Positions 1 through 7,599 of a DNA stretch of 10,684 nt are shown here, piece after piece (the first letter of the stretch is position 1; the number at the start of each line of letters is the position of its first letter). Made by a program: the position numbers and the translations under genes. The notes beneath the pieces are model-generated. The model was not told the DNA's origin. It saw only the letters and a program-made list of their open reading frames with translations, and ran no database searches. This DNA is from Blastomyces gilchristii SLH14081 (lineage: Eukaryota > Ascomycota > Eurotiomycetes > Onygenales > Ajellomycetaceae), in NCBI RefSeq assembly GCF_000003855.2, contig NW_003101678.1, positions 4,044,111 through 4,054,794 of the forward strand, written 5' to 3'.

Positions 1-168
1 TTTTTCAAGTCATGGTTTCATTTTAAGATCTGATATATAGTCACTTTGCATGTTTTTTTAATGACTAGTCCCAGCGATTCACGCCAAGAAATGTATGAGA
101 CCAGACCAAATGAGATCAAATGTGAAATTCATGATCCCAGCGGCCAGTCTAACGGCACTATTATCTGT
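1..168 (+). mobile_element. MITE copy 1, right-hand part only
   Basis: This is the right end of a short non-autonomous TIR element that also occurs at 2316-2838 (same strand) and 8906-9430 (opposite strand). The window edge cuts its left part. Positions 1-150 match the other copies closely, including the stretch ATGTATGAGACCAGA and the end CGGCCAGTCTA. Most differences from the other copies are transitions (CC to TC, GA to AA). After about 152 the match to the terminal inverted repeat is poor, so the exact end (152-168) is uncertain. The short open frame at 95-286 lies across this end and is not a gene, because the equivalent frame is not kept in the other copies. Confidence 0.75.
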
Positions 169-2095
169 ATTGAAAAAGAAGAGACTTATAATTAAAAAGT
201 CTTGTAAAGTAAGAGAAATCATAGACACTTATAAATTAGATAATCTTACTTATTCTGATCATTTCATAACAATAACAAAAGATTAAAAAGCAATGAAGAA
301 ATCAGATGAATATTATACTTCAATAAGTGATGAGACTGTAGTTAGCTGTACAATATTATACTGCAGACAGCAGATGTAACATGGTAAAAAGTAATCTTAA
401 AGTAACAGACTTATATATAAGTCACATCACAGAAGAAAGAGAGATTCAGAGTTGAATTCAACTGTCTATATCAGTTTCATTACAGAGATAACAGAGGATA
501 AAGCATCTAAAACATTTATAAATATATGAGATTAAGTCATCTTGATTTGTGAGAATGCTCGGAGATCAGATGAGATTAGTTTTAATAAACTATTCACTGT
601 AGTAGTCTGAGTGAGTAAAGAGAGATAGTATAATATATGAGATAGAGTTATAAAAGATGAAAGCTGCTGAATCTAGTCACTGAATACTGTATTATATATA
701 GAGATTGTGTAAGAGTAGTAGCTAGCAGACTAAGAAAAAGCATAAGAAATCAAAAGAAGATGACTTAAGAAAGAGATAATAAATTGATCACTGACTGTAA
801 GAGTTAACTGCAAAAAAAAAGACAAATATTATTATACACATCTCATCTCTTTTTCATATACCACATGTTTAATCTATTTTCAATGCTATATCATCTGTAA
901 AAACACTGAAAATAAAAAGAAAATTTCAAAACTTAAGATCTGCAAGGGATTTAAGAGCTGCAAGCTGCTCTCTCAATAATACAGTGTATGTCTCCAATTT
1001 CTCTATCACTGTGTGTATGACATTAATATCTATTATCACAGGATTGACTGAAATACTAATATAGAAATGTGTACATGTGTATGTAGAAAAATTAAAAGAG
1101 AGCGCGGAACCCGCAGAACTAAAAGTCAGAGCAGAGAAGACAGAGATAGAAGAGAATAACAAAGACAGAGAAGATAGTGCAGACAGACTGAATAAATAAT
1201 AACAGAAGTTATCTGAGACTAAACACTTATAACTTGATATATGTATTACATTCCCTGCAGAGAAGAAAGAGAGAATAATAAGAGAAGCTTGAGAGTGAGA
1301 GCGAGTAGTCTCAGTGATGTTATCAAATTCAGAAATTAAAATGATCTCTGATATCAGAGTAACTAAGAATCATTATTAATGTATAAAACTGCAAAAATAA
1401 AAGCAGAAATAATTACTGAATAAACAATTACTAGTCTTTAAGTTGTACATGTAATTAGAACATGTATGAGACTTCTCAGAAAGAGAGAGAAGAATATGAG
1501 AAAATGCAGAAAGTAGAATATAATGTATAAATAACTCATTCTCATAATAACATCTCAGACAAGGTGTATGAGTCTCATATCTGCAGATATAGAAGGGTAT
1601 AATATCTGTATTTCTATTTCTGAAAACATAGATATTCTTCACCTGTATAACAAAGTCAGATGCCAGATATCACAGAAGAGACTAATATAGATCTATCATT
1701 TCAAAGATATTTATCAGAGTGAATGTATCTGTAATATTAAATTTAACAGTTGTAAAAAGTTTCTTGATGTCTGCAGATGCTATGACTTCATGCATGATAA
1801 AGCTCATAATGATTTTCTCTAGAAAAATTAGCATTAGAAGAGAAGATGAAAAGAAAAAGACTTATACTCTTAATACTGTTAAGAAGAAGAGTAATTCTGA
1901 GAAATGAACATGTGATTATTTCATCATGAATACTTAAAATAAACATAATAATTAATGTCTTTGACTAAACTTCAGATAATTATGTTGTATATAATCTTTG
2001 TACAATAGATTGTTCTAGAGATTGATAAAAAGAGTAAGAGTATACATACTAAGAAACAAGGTTCACTAAGTCTATACAACATCTTCTTGAAATAA
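169..2095. other. AT-rich DNA with no recognisable gene
   Basis: No open frame here resembles a known protein. The longest ones (926-1162 minus, 1376-1642 minus, 1719-1907 plus) are low-complexity or look like chance. The minus-strand frame at 926-1162 ends in a helical, Leu/Glu-rich stretch that could be a decayed coding piece, but I cannot name it. The composition is purine/pyrimidine-biased (GAGA, AGAAG, TCTC), and C is almost always followed by A or T. A small CpG-bearing patch, GCGCGGAACCCGC, survives near 1101-1113. The likeliest reading is old transposon DNA mutated beyond recognition. Confidence 0.6.
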
Positions 2096-2313
2096 GAAGA
2101 GCTAAGAGCAGCAGAAGCAGCAGAGGCAGCAGTGATAACAGTAGCAGTAGCAGAGACAGAGGTAATAACAGCAGAAGCAGCAGAAGCAGTGATAGAAGTA
2201 GCAGAAGTTGAAGAACTAAACATAGAGACAAGTATAGAAGATTGAAGAAGAGCAGAAGAGAGAGAAACAGGAGTAGAAGAAGTAGAGAGAGATATAGAAG
2301 ATCTAGTCATATA
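2096..2313 (+). repeat. Degenerate GCAGNN purine-rich tract
   Basis: From about 2100 to 2300 the plus strand is a run of imperfect GCAGAA/GCAGCA/GTAGCA hexamers passing into GAAGA/GAGAGA repeats, with very few pyrimidines. Both strands are open by composition: the minus frame 1972-2310 is Ser/Ala/Thr-rich, and a plus frame from 2096 is Ala/Glu/Val-rich with one TGA. The plus frame keeps an acidic pattern in which the third base of triplets varies, so it could be the relic of an Ala/Glu-rich coding repeat. A simple satellite-like repeat is the safer call. It ends right at the left boundary of MITE copy 2. Confidence 0.55.
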
Positions 2314-2315
2314 TA

Positions 2316-2838
2316 GACTGATTATATGACGGTGTCTGAGATCAGAATCAGAATATTTAATGATTGTATTATCAATTTAATTAATCTTATTACACAGTGT
2401 TAAGATTAGATAGTAGTCTCATACTATCTAAGTGAAACTTACTGTCTACTCTTATAACATTTTTTAAATGAGATCATGATTTTCACTTCTTAATTTAAAT
2501 TCTTTGTATTGCTTTCAACGACTTTAAATCTCATTTGAGTGTTATCAAAAATGTTACATTTTAAAAAAATGAAAAATTGTTTAAAAAAAACCTCAAAATG
2601 TCTAAAAATAGTAACTTTATATCAAGAATAAGATTAAATGAAATTAAATAGAATTACTTTCTTATTTTTTTTAAGTCATAATCTTATTTTGAGATCTGAT
2701 AAATAGTCACTTTGTATGATTTTTTAATGATTAGTCTCAGTGAGATTTATGTCAAGAAATGTATGAGATCAGATCAAATGAAATCAAATGTGAAATTTAT
2801 AATCCCGGTAGTCAGTCTAGTTACACTTATATATAATC
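2316..2838 (+). mobile_element. MITE copy 2, full length (about 523 bp)
   Basis: This is a full copy of the small TIR element. Its left end reads GACTGATTATATGAC and then GGTGTCTGAG, and it is preceded by TA at 2314-2315. The right end is followed by TA at 2839-2840, but the right inverted repeat is degraded and only a GATTATAT-like core can be matched. The interior aligns along its length with the reverse complement of 8906-9430. Shared landmarks include AGATAGTAGTCT, TCTCATTTGAGTGTTATC and AGATCTGATAAATAGTCAC. It carries no plausible transposase, so it would need one supplied in trans. A TA target duplication suggests the Tc1/mariner (pogo/Fot) group, which is inference. The open frames at 2712-2951 and 2774-2971 are not genes. 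Confidence 0.8.
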
Positions 2839-2985
2839 TAAGCAATTGCTTCATTATCACATTTTTCAACTTCTTGATCAATGAATCAACATTGAGATGT
2901 TCACTATCATTAACAAATACAGATCTGATAATATATAAAGATTCTATATGAATAAAATAATAAATCAGCATCTGTGTTCATATAA

Positions 2986-3297
2986 ATTATTATTATTATT
3001 ATTATTCTTCTTTAATTGTAGATGTATGCAGTCAGAGACTATAATATCTACCTGAGAACTTTTAGTTCTCAGAGTTTTTCTAATATCTGTAAAGTTAACT
3101 ATTATACATTTATCAATTTCAGATATATAAAATCAGAAAATTTCAGCTCAGAATGTAAAAACTCTTTATAAATTACAGTACTTTAACATCTTCTGATACT
3201 TTGAAATTATTTGAAAATATCATGATAAAAGAAAAGAGAATAAAGTCTTAAAGATAGACACATTAAATAAGTAGATAGAAAAGAACAGAAAAGAAAA
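2986..3297 (-). mobile_element. SINE-like retroposon unit 1, (AAT)7 tail
   Basis: This 312-bp unit is repeated at 3575-3884. Read on the minus strand it starts near 3297 (TTTTCTTTTC) and ends in seven AAT triplets (ATT at 2986-3006 on the plus strand). That structure suggests a short retroposon moved by a LINE. Both copies share the same 5' boundary, which supports a defined element over a chance truncation. It has a perfect hairpin, CTGAGAACT/AGTTCTCAG with a 3-base loop, at 3052-3072. I saw no tRNA, 5S or 7SL head and no open frame. No clear target duplication flanks this copy. An alternative is that the two units are LTRs of a miniature element enclosing 3298-3574. Confidence 0.55.
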
Positions 3298-3301
3298 AGT
3301 G

Positions 3302-3317
3302 TGGCGGGCTGCGCCCG
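3302..3317 (+). other. GC-rich hairpin, possible primer-binding site
   Basis: TGGCGGGCTGCGCCCG contains the perfect hairpin CGGGC-TGC-GCCCG. It also starts with TGG, as LTR-element primer-binding sites do. Its complement, CGGGCGCAGCCCGCCA, could be a tRNA 3' end with CCA and a G discriminator base. It lies just after repeat unit 1, where a primer-binding site would sit if the 310-bp units were LTRs. The hairpin alone could explain the sequence, so the primer-binding reading is weak. Confidence 0.2.
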
Positions 3318-3385
3318 ATCAATCATATAGACTATTCTGTTACACTCCACAGATTCCAACCGCTCCATTCTCGAACGCGTATGCT

Positions 3386-3423
3386 CCGATTCTCGGCCAT
3401 TCTCGATCGCCGATCCTCGGCCA
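3386..3423 (+). repeat. Two 14-bp direct repeats CCGATYCTCGGCCA
   Basis: The copies at 3386-3399 and 3410-3423 differ at one of 14 bases and are spaced 24 bp apart. They lie just upstream of a TATA box, so they may be paired binding sites for a regulator; that role is inference. Confidence 0.5.
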
Positions 3424-3434
3424 CCACATACGCG

Positions 3435-3442
3435 TATAAATA
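3435..3442 (+). promoter_or_regulatory. Candidate TATA box
   Basis: TATAAATA lies immediately right of the 14-bp direct repeats and overlaps the end of the CATACGCGT inverted-repeat arm. A CT-rich stretch of the kind found at fungal start sites begins about 30 bp downstream. No convincing gene follows, so any transcript would be non-coding or come from a mobile element. Confidence 0.4.
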
Positions 3443-3574
3443 TCCACTTCGATCGCTGATTCTTGCACTTTCTCTTTCCTTTCCTTCTCTAATGTTTTTC
3501 TCTTTGTTATTTAAGACCTATCAATATAATACCGATCTATTCAGCGTAGGCCCCTTACAAAAAGTAAAGTAAAG

Positions 3575-3884
3575 ATTATTATTATTATTATTATTATTCA
3601 ATTATAGATATATGCAGTCAGAGACTATAATATCTATTTAAGTACTTTTAGTTCTCAGAGTTGTTTCTATATCTATAGAGTCAACTATTATATATTTACC
3701 AATTTCAGATATGCAAAATCAGAAAATTCCAGCTGAGAATACAAAAACTGTTTACAAATTACAGTATTTTTAACACCTTCTGATACTTTGAAATCATTTG
3801 ATAATATCATGACAAAAGAAAAGAGAACAAAGTCTTAAAGATAGACAGATTAAATAGATAGATAGAAAAGAATAGAAAAGAAAC
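3575..3884 (-). mobile_element. SINE-like retroposon unit 2, with 12-bp target duplication
   Basis: This 310-bp unit matches 2986-3297 over its whole length, mostly with transition differences. Read on the minus strand it ends in eight AAT triplets (ATT at 3575-3598 on the plus strand). The perfect 12-bp sequence AGTAAAGTAAAG flanks it on both sides, at 3563-3574 and 3885-3896. A direct repeat of this length directly outside a 3' simple-repeat tail is the expected product of target-primed reverse transcription. This favours a short retroposon over an LTR. The left copy of the duplication is the end of the CpG-rich block and the right copy adjoins LINE copy A, so the unit inserted at that junction. 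No open frame or tRNA-like head was seen. Confidence 0.65.
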
Positions 3885-4008
3885 AGTAAAGTAAAGAGAG
3901 ACTATAATAAAATAAAATTATTAAAAGATAGTGTATAGCTGTTTTAACAGACTCTATGTAGTCAATTTTCATCTCTTCATATTCAAATATTTCTCAATTC
4001 AGCTATTA

Positions 4009-4974
4009 TTTTATAGCTGCTTGAGTTTCTGATAGAAAGTCTATTAAGTATTTAATTTCTGTCTCAGTTGGGAATAAGAATCTTATATTTAAATGATTTA
4101 AATTATACTTCTTCTTCAATCTGGCTCTGAGACTATTGTATAATGCATAATGTATTACAATATACTCAGGATTTTCATTTGCATGGCAGAATGAGCATTC
4201 TGTTGAATCAAATCTATTATCAAATCTTTGTATATAAGATTTGAAATAACTATGTTCTAGTTTCAGGTGAATTATAGATGAGAATATTTTCTTTTTACAT
4301 TTAATTAAACAAGATTTTCACTTGAGTTTTATCTGAAATCTGAAATAATGTGTACTCTTCTTTTGTTTCTGCCAGCTTTTATTTCACTTGTTTAAACAAG
4401 CCTCTTTTATCTTTCTCTTTATAAAAGATTAAGACACGGTTTTTTGAATAGATCTGCTTAATTCTGAACTCTTTTTTACTGCTGAATCAGTCAATGCATT
4501 ATAATGAATATTCATATGAGAAGAAACTCAGTGCAGATGAATTATTAGTTTTAATACTCCTCTCTTTTGAATCTTTATAACAGAATTTAAAATCAGTTTA
4601 AGATTCATTTGATTATTATGAATCTGACTATTTCTAAGTCTTTTCAAAGCAGCTTGATTATAAGAGAATATTCATATCTCTTTCAGACTATTTCCTCTTT
4701 TATGACATTTTATCTCAATAAGTTTGAAAGCTTTTACTATTATAAATAGTTCAGTATCAAAGACTTCAGATTCACAGTTCAAATTGCAGGAATCTGAGAT
4801 GAAATTGATATTATCTTCAGTATAAGCAATAGCTGCATCTAATTTATTTAAACTCTGATTTTTTAAGTCATCTGAGTAAACCAGAATAGAGTCTTTTATA
4901 TTGATTATAGACATCTTCTTCAAATACTGTTCATATTCTCTCTCTTTAGATATTTCACTTATTTGCAAGTCTAT
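4009..4974 (-). pseudogene. RNase H and Cys/His tail of LINE copy A
   Basis: The open frame 4672-4968 contains DSILVYSDDLKN (first RNase H Asp), AAIAYTEDN and EVFDTELFIIVKAFKLIE (catalytic Glu). After a TGA at 4672-4674 (Trp position) comes IFSYNQAALKRL, where the usual third catalytic Asp of FSDNQAA is Tyr. Next is HLH-TGA-VSSHMNIH, the end of RNase H; copy B has TGG at the same place. A TAA at 4429-4431 and TGAs at 4384-4386 and 4318-4320 follow. The tail then stays open: HSYFKSYIQRFDN, TECSFCHANENPEYIVIHYA (a CxxC...H zinc-knuckle-like motif) and FLFPTETEIKYLIDFL, ending at TAA 4006-4008. Confidence 0.82.
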
Positions 4975-5667
4975 GAACGATTTCAGCTTTTCTCTTCAGA
5001 GAGATATCTTCTCATGCTTAATTTTCTCAACTTTTAATAAATAAAATTAATTTATAATCAGTGAATATAATCTGTACAGTTGAGAGAGTATTGTCTTTAA
5101 AGAATTATTTTCATTTCAATCAAGAAATCTATTTCAATTCAGTTTATTTCCTGAGTTGATTAATGAAAATGAAGAGGAGACTCTTTCTCTGATTCTATGA
5201 TTTGAGCTCATCTTCATGAATCGCAGAGCATAGTTCATACAGGCCTTTTCAAATTGAATAGTAGAACAAGGAATTAAAGCTTCAATTTTCATTGCTTCAA
5301 TAGAACATGTTTTAAATACTTTCAGAATTCTTCTTAAAACTCTGTTTTACAGACTTTGAAAGAGTTCAGTAAAATTTTCTTAATTATTTCATCAAACTTG
5401 AACTTCATAATCAGCTACTGAGATGATACAGACTATGTATATCTGTCTCATAGTCTGAAAGAATAGATGTCTCTCTGTATTTGATAGTCTGATTACACTA
5501 TTCAGTAGTCTCTCTGTCTTGATAATTCTTTGTTGAATATGATATTTAAAAGTCAACTTGGAGTTTAATCATATTTCTAATTATTTGACATTTAAACTGG
5601 GTTTAATCTCTTTATTCAAGAGAGTTAAACTTAGTTTTTTCTCATTGAATCTGAGAAAAAAGTGAAT
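4975..5667 (-). pseudogene. RT thumb/linker of LINE copy A, multiply stopped
   Basis: No long open frame remains, but one frame reads through recognisably once stops are ignored. Segments include LNSKLTFK, FQTMRQIYIVCIISVADYEV (the family's R-x-LY-x-x-CI-x-x-x-ADYG segment, with Gly now Glu), ENFTELFQSL and TCSIEAMKIEALIP. TGA codons occur where Trp is expected: 5569-5571, the paired 5392-5394 and 5389-5391, 5134-5136, 5116-5118 and 4996-4998. TAA occurs at 5581-5583 (Trp position) and at 5380-5382 and 5347-5349 (probably Gln). The region links the RT to RNase H in Tad1-type ORF2 proteins. Confidence 0.75.
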
Positions 5668-6188
5668 TTACTCAGTTTTATTCATATTAAATTGAATTAG
5701 ATTAATATCTTCTCTAACAAAGATTTTCTTTACTGCTTTTTCAATTACTTCTAAATTCTCTTTGATTGTCTTTGAACTGTAGACTAGATCAATATCATCT
5801 ACATAACTTGAAGATCTTACTATTTTCATCACTCTATTCTTGAATAGATATACAGTGTATATTGTAAATAAAACAGATGAGATTGAAGATTCTTGCAGTA
5901 CTTCTATTTTTATCTCAGTCTTATCTTGTTTCATTTCATCAAAGAATAGTTGTACAATTCTTTTAGACATAAAACAGTGAAGTCATTTTATTTGAGAAAG
6001 TGGCAGTTTTAACATCTTCAAAATTTGAATCATCTTAGACTTTGAAATATGATCAAAGGCATCTTTTATATCAATAAAAACTGCAGTTGAGATTAGGCCT
6101 TTATGCTTTGCTATTTGAATGTCATGAATCACTGAAAGAACAGTGTCAATTGCAGAACATTGTTTTCTACGTCTCAGTTGTTCATAGC
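5668..6188 (-). pseudogene. Reverse transcriptase core of LINE copy A
   Basis: The frame starts mid-domain at the truncation and reads RRRKQCSAIDTVLSVIHDIQ, then FIDIKDAFDHISK (motif A, catalytic Asp kept). A TGA at 5983-5985 sits where Trp is expected after LSQIK, so this region appears as two open frames, 5983-6216 and 5668-5970. The second continues with LHCFMSKR, VLQESSISSVLF (the degenerate PQGSP motif: Pro to Leu/Ser, Gly to Glu) and SSSYVDDIDLVYSS, the YVDD active site, which is intact. It ends at FNMNKTE with a TAA at 5668-5670 where the family continues with an Ile-His-Phe segment. Damage to the PQGSP loop makes activity unlikely even if the stops were ignored. Confidence 0.88.
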
Positions 6189-6841
6189 AAAGTAAAGAGA
6201 GACAATAACAAAACAAAATTATTAAAGATAGTGTATAGCTGTTTTAACAGACTATATCTGATTAATTTCCACCTCTTCATATTCATATATTTCTGAATTC
6301 AGTCATTTTCTTGTAGCTGCTTGAGTTTCTGATAGAAAGTCTATTAAGTATTTAATTTCTGTCTCAGTTGAGAATAAGAATCATATATTTAAATGATTTA
6401 AATCATACTTCTCTTTCAATCTGACTCTGAGACTATTGTATAATGTACAATGCATTACAATATACTCATGATTTTCATTTATATTGCAGAATGAGCATTT
6501 CATTGAATCAAATCTATTATCAAATCTTTGTATATAAGATTTGAAATAATTATGTCCTAGTTTCAGCTGAATTATAGATGAGAATATTTCCTTTTTACAT
6601 TTAATTGAACAAGATTTTCACTTGGGTTTTATCTCAAATCTTGAATAATGTATGCTCTTCTTTTGTTTCTGCCAGCTTTTATTTCACTTATTTAAACAAG
6701 ATTCTTTTATCTTTCTCTTTATAAAAGATCAGGACACTGTTTGTTGAATAGATCTGCTTAATTCTGAAGCCTTTTTTGCCGCTGAATCAGCCAATTCATT
6801 GCCATGAATATTCATATAAGCAGGAACCCAGTGCAGGTGTT
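6188..6841 (-). mobile_element. LINE copy B, Tad1-like, strongly 5'-truncated
   Basis: This is a second minus-strand copy of the same LINE family, aligning with 3887-4540 of copy A from RNase H to the 3' end. Homology begins (sense strand) at HLHWVPAY near 6841 and runs to the shared 3' end GTCTCTCTTTACTTT near 6188, where copy A starts. The two are therefore in head-to-tail tandem. Copy B is less decayed than copy A: it keeps GG, CC and intact codons where copy A has GA, TC and stops. To the right, non-LINE sequence begins at GTGTTCATATAAA. Confidence 0.85.
6252..6841 (-). pseudogene. RNase H end and Cys/His tail of LINE copy B
   Basis: A single frame runs about 195 codons from the break to TAG at 6252-6254. 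Its only interruptions are five TGA codons, at 6729-6731, 6684-6686, 6618-6620, 6381-6383 and 6303-6305. It reads HLHWVPAYMNIHGNELADSA (RNase H end, with GNE-AD intact), KSWQKQKKSIHYSRFEIKPK, then KSCSIKCKKEIFSSIIQLKL, GHNYFKSYIQRFDN and KCSFCNINENHEYIVMHCTL (CxxC...HxxxC, a more complete Cys/His motif than copy A), and ends YLIDFLSETQAATRK-TGA-LNSEI. The TGAs at 6729, 6684 and 6618 fit Trp positions, and the last two have copy A counterparts that are not Trp. The open frame on the other strand at 6087-6296 is a shadow. Confidence 0.82.
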
Positions 6842-7104
6842 CATATAAAAATCATGTCAGAAAAACATGATCAGATGCCTGCTAAGGGAGAATTAAAAGT
6901 GTATAAGAAGATGAAGAAGAAATACTATTTATGATAATATATTCTGATAATTATTAGAAGAAAGACAAGTTCTGATCATATTTCACAATACATTACACTT
7001 ACTGATAATAAACTGTCTGATATAAGCACTATAATAATACTTGTTATAAGAACAGAGAGTCATTACTAGAAATGTGTACAATATAATAGATAAATAAATC
7101 AAAG
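6842..7104. other. AT-rich spacer with a short hairpin
   Basis: No gene is visible. Right of the LINE break, the hairpin ATCATGT (6851-6857) / ACATGAT (6865-6871) with a CAGAAAA loop lies next to GATCAGATGCCTGCTAAGGG, a patch with a little more CC and GG than its surroundings. This looks like the edge of another mobile element, but I found no partner end. Confidence 0.4.
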
Positions 7105-7584
7105 TGTTGAATAAGAGATGAGAGAGAGCAGAAATCCTGTATAGAATAGTGATGTTTAATGATAATAATAATAAAGATAATGATTAAAAAATGAAAATAT
7201 TAATAAGTAAGTGATGTAAAATAGTGAAAGCTTCTCTGAGAGTGACTTATATTATGATCACGTGAGCGTGACTAAATCTGATGAGAGAGAATATGATGCA
7301 GAAGAATGTATAACTGCTGAATAATAACACAGTCACTTTTAAACACACTTATAAATGTAAAGAGACACTAGCAGTCACTAATTAATTTAGTATAATGTAT
7401 ATAAGAAGCCAGCGTACGCCTGTAATCATACACTGACTCAAGCAATCTTTGAATCACATTTTGACATTTTCTTTGTAACTGCAAAGCCCATATACTGATC
7501 AAGTAAGTTAACATAAGCTTGTTAAGTCATAGTTAAAAGACTCTTTTATTATATTCACAGCATTACAGACTACTTCATTCAATA
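7105..7584 (+). mobile_element. Possible copia LTR (about 480 bp)
   Basis: The stretch begins TGTTGAAT (7105-7112) and ends ATTCAATA (7577-7584), near-perfect short inverted ends of the TGTTGAA...TTCAACA type common in copia LTRs, with CA mutated to TA. Inside it are CACGTG at 7259-7264, a TATA-like TATATAAG at 7398-7405, and GCCAGCGTACGCC just downstream, an arrangement like an LTR promoter. It also has an intron-like pair, GTAAGT at 7503 and TTCACAG near 7555. It lies directly before the copia RNase H remnant on the same strand, which would require an internal deletion. No second LTR was found, so this remains tentative. Confidence 0.3.
7398..7405 (+). promoter_or_regulatory. Candidate TATA box in the putative LTR
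   Basis: TATATAAG lies in the middle of the putative LTR, about 15 bp before a small CpG-bearing patch (CAGCGTACGCC). The position suits an LTR promoter, but in AT-rich DNA a chance match is common. Confidence 0.25.
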
Positions 7585-7599
7585 TACTACTGATATGAA

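Larger units (their letters stand above)
3298..3562 (+). other. Unmutated CpG-rich block, promoter-like
   Basis: This is the only stretch with normal base composition, dense in CG, CC and GG. It starts with GTGGCGGGCTGCGCCCG and ends in GTAGGCCCCTTACAAAA. In between it has a 9-bp inverted repeat ACGCGTATG (3375-3383) / CATACGCGT (3427-3435). Inside that lie two direct repeats CCGATYCTCGGCCA at 3386-3399 and 3410-3423. A TATAAATA follows at 3435-3442 and a pyrimidine tract at about 3466-3492. The order of repeated upstream motifs, TATA box and CT-rich stretch resembles a fungal RNA polymerase II promoter reading rightwards. The 63-residue frame at 3381-3572 has no family I can name and is probably not a gene. 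The block may be a retroposon head or a 3' end; its orientation is unresolved. Confidence 0.6.
3897..6188 (-). mobile_element. LINE copy A, Tad1-like, 5'-truncated
   Basis: This is a minus-strand non-LTR retrotransposon relic of about 2.3 kb. In sense order it has the RT core from its middle onward (6188-5670), the thumb and linker (5667-4975), RNase H (4968-4450), a C-terminal Cys/His region (4390-4009) and a 3' untranslated end (4008-3897). ORF1, the endonuclease and the first part of the RT are missing, which is typical of incomplete reverse transcription. Its 5' break lies exactly at the 3' end of LINE copy B. The reading frame is the same throughout but is broken by 11 TGA and 5 TAA codons, so the copy is dead. 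Assignment to the fungal Tad1 clade rests on the residue pattern as I remember it. Confidence 0.85.

Noticed and set aside
95..286. Short open frames inside or across the MITE copies (95-286, 2712-2951, 2774-2971, 8766-8987)
   Set aside because: They follow the shared nucleotide repeat and run out into different flanks, with no protein family resemblance.
926..1162. 78-residue minus-strand frame with a helical C-terminal half
   Set aside because: It looks slightly protein-like but matches no family I know and lacks a supporting neighbour or repeat.
1972..2310. 112-residue Ser/Ala-rich minus-strand frame with leucine-rich overlap
   Set aside because: It is the reverse of a GCAGNN repeat, so openness in several frames follows from composition.
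3302..3324. tRNA gene or tRNA-derived head in the CpG-rich block
   Set aside because: The complement ends like a tRNA 3' end with CCA, but the T-loop is out of register and no anticodon or D arm can be placed.
3381..3572. 63-residue plus-strand frame in the CpG-rich block
   Set aside because: It starts among promoter-like repeats and covers the TATA box and CT tract. A coding role is unlikely, although an element-derived peptide cannot be excluded.
2986..3598. CRISPR-like array from the repeated ATT tracts and direct repeats
   Set aside because: There are only two 310-bp units and trinucleotide runs, with no regular spacers, in a eukaryotic transposon setting.
6087..6296. 69-residue plus-strand frame
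   Set aside because: It is antisense to the LINE RT fragment and crosses the junction of LINE copies A and B.
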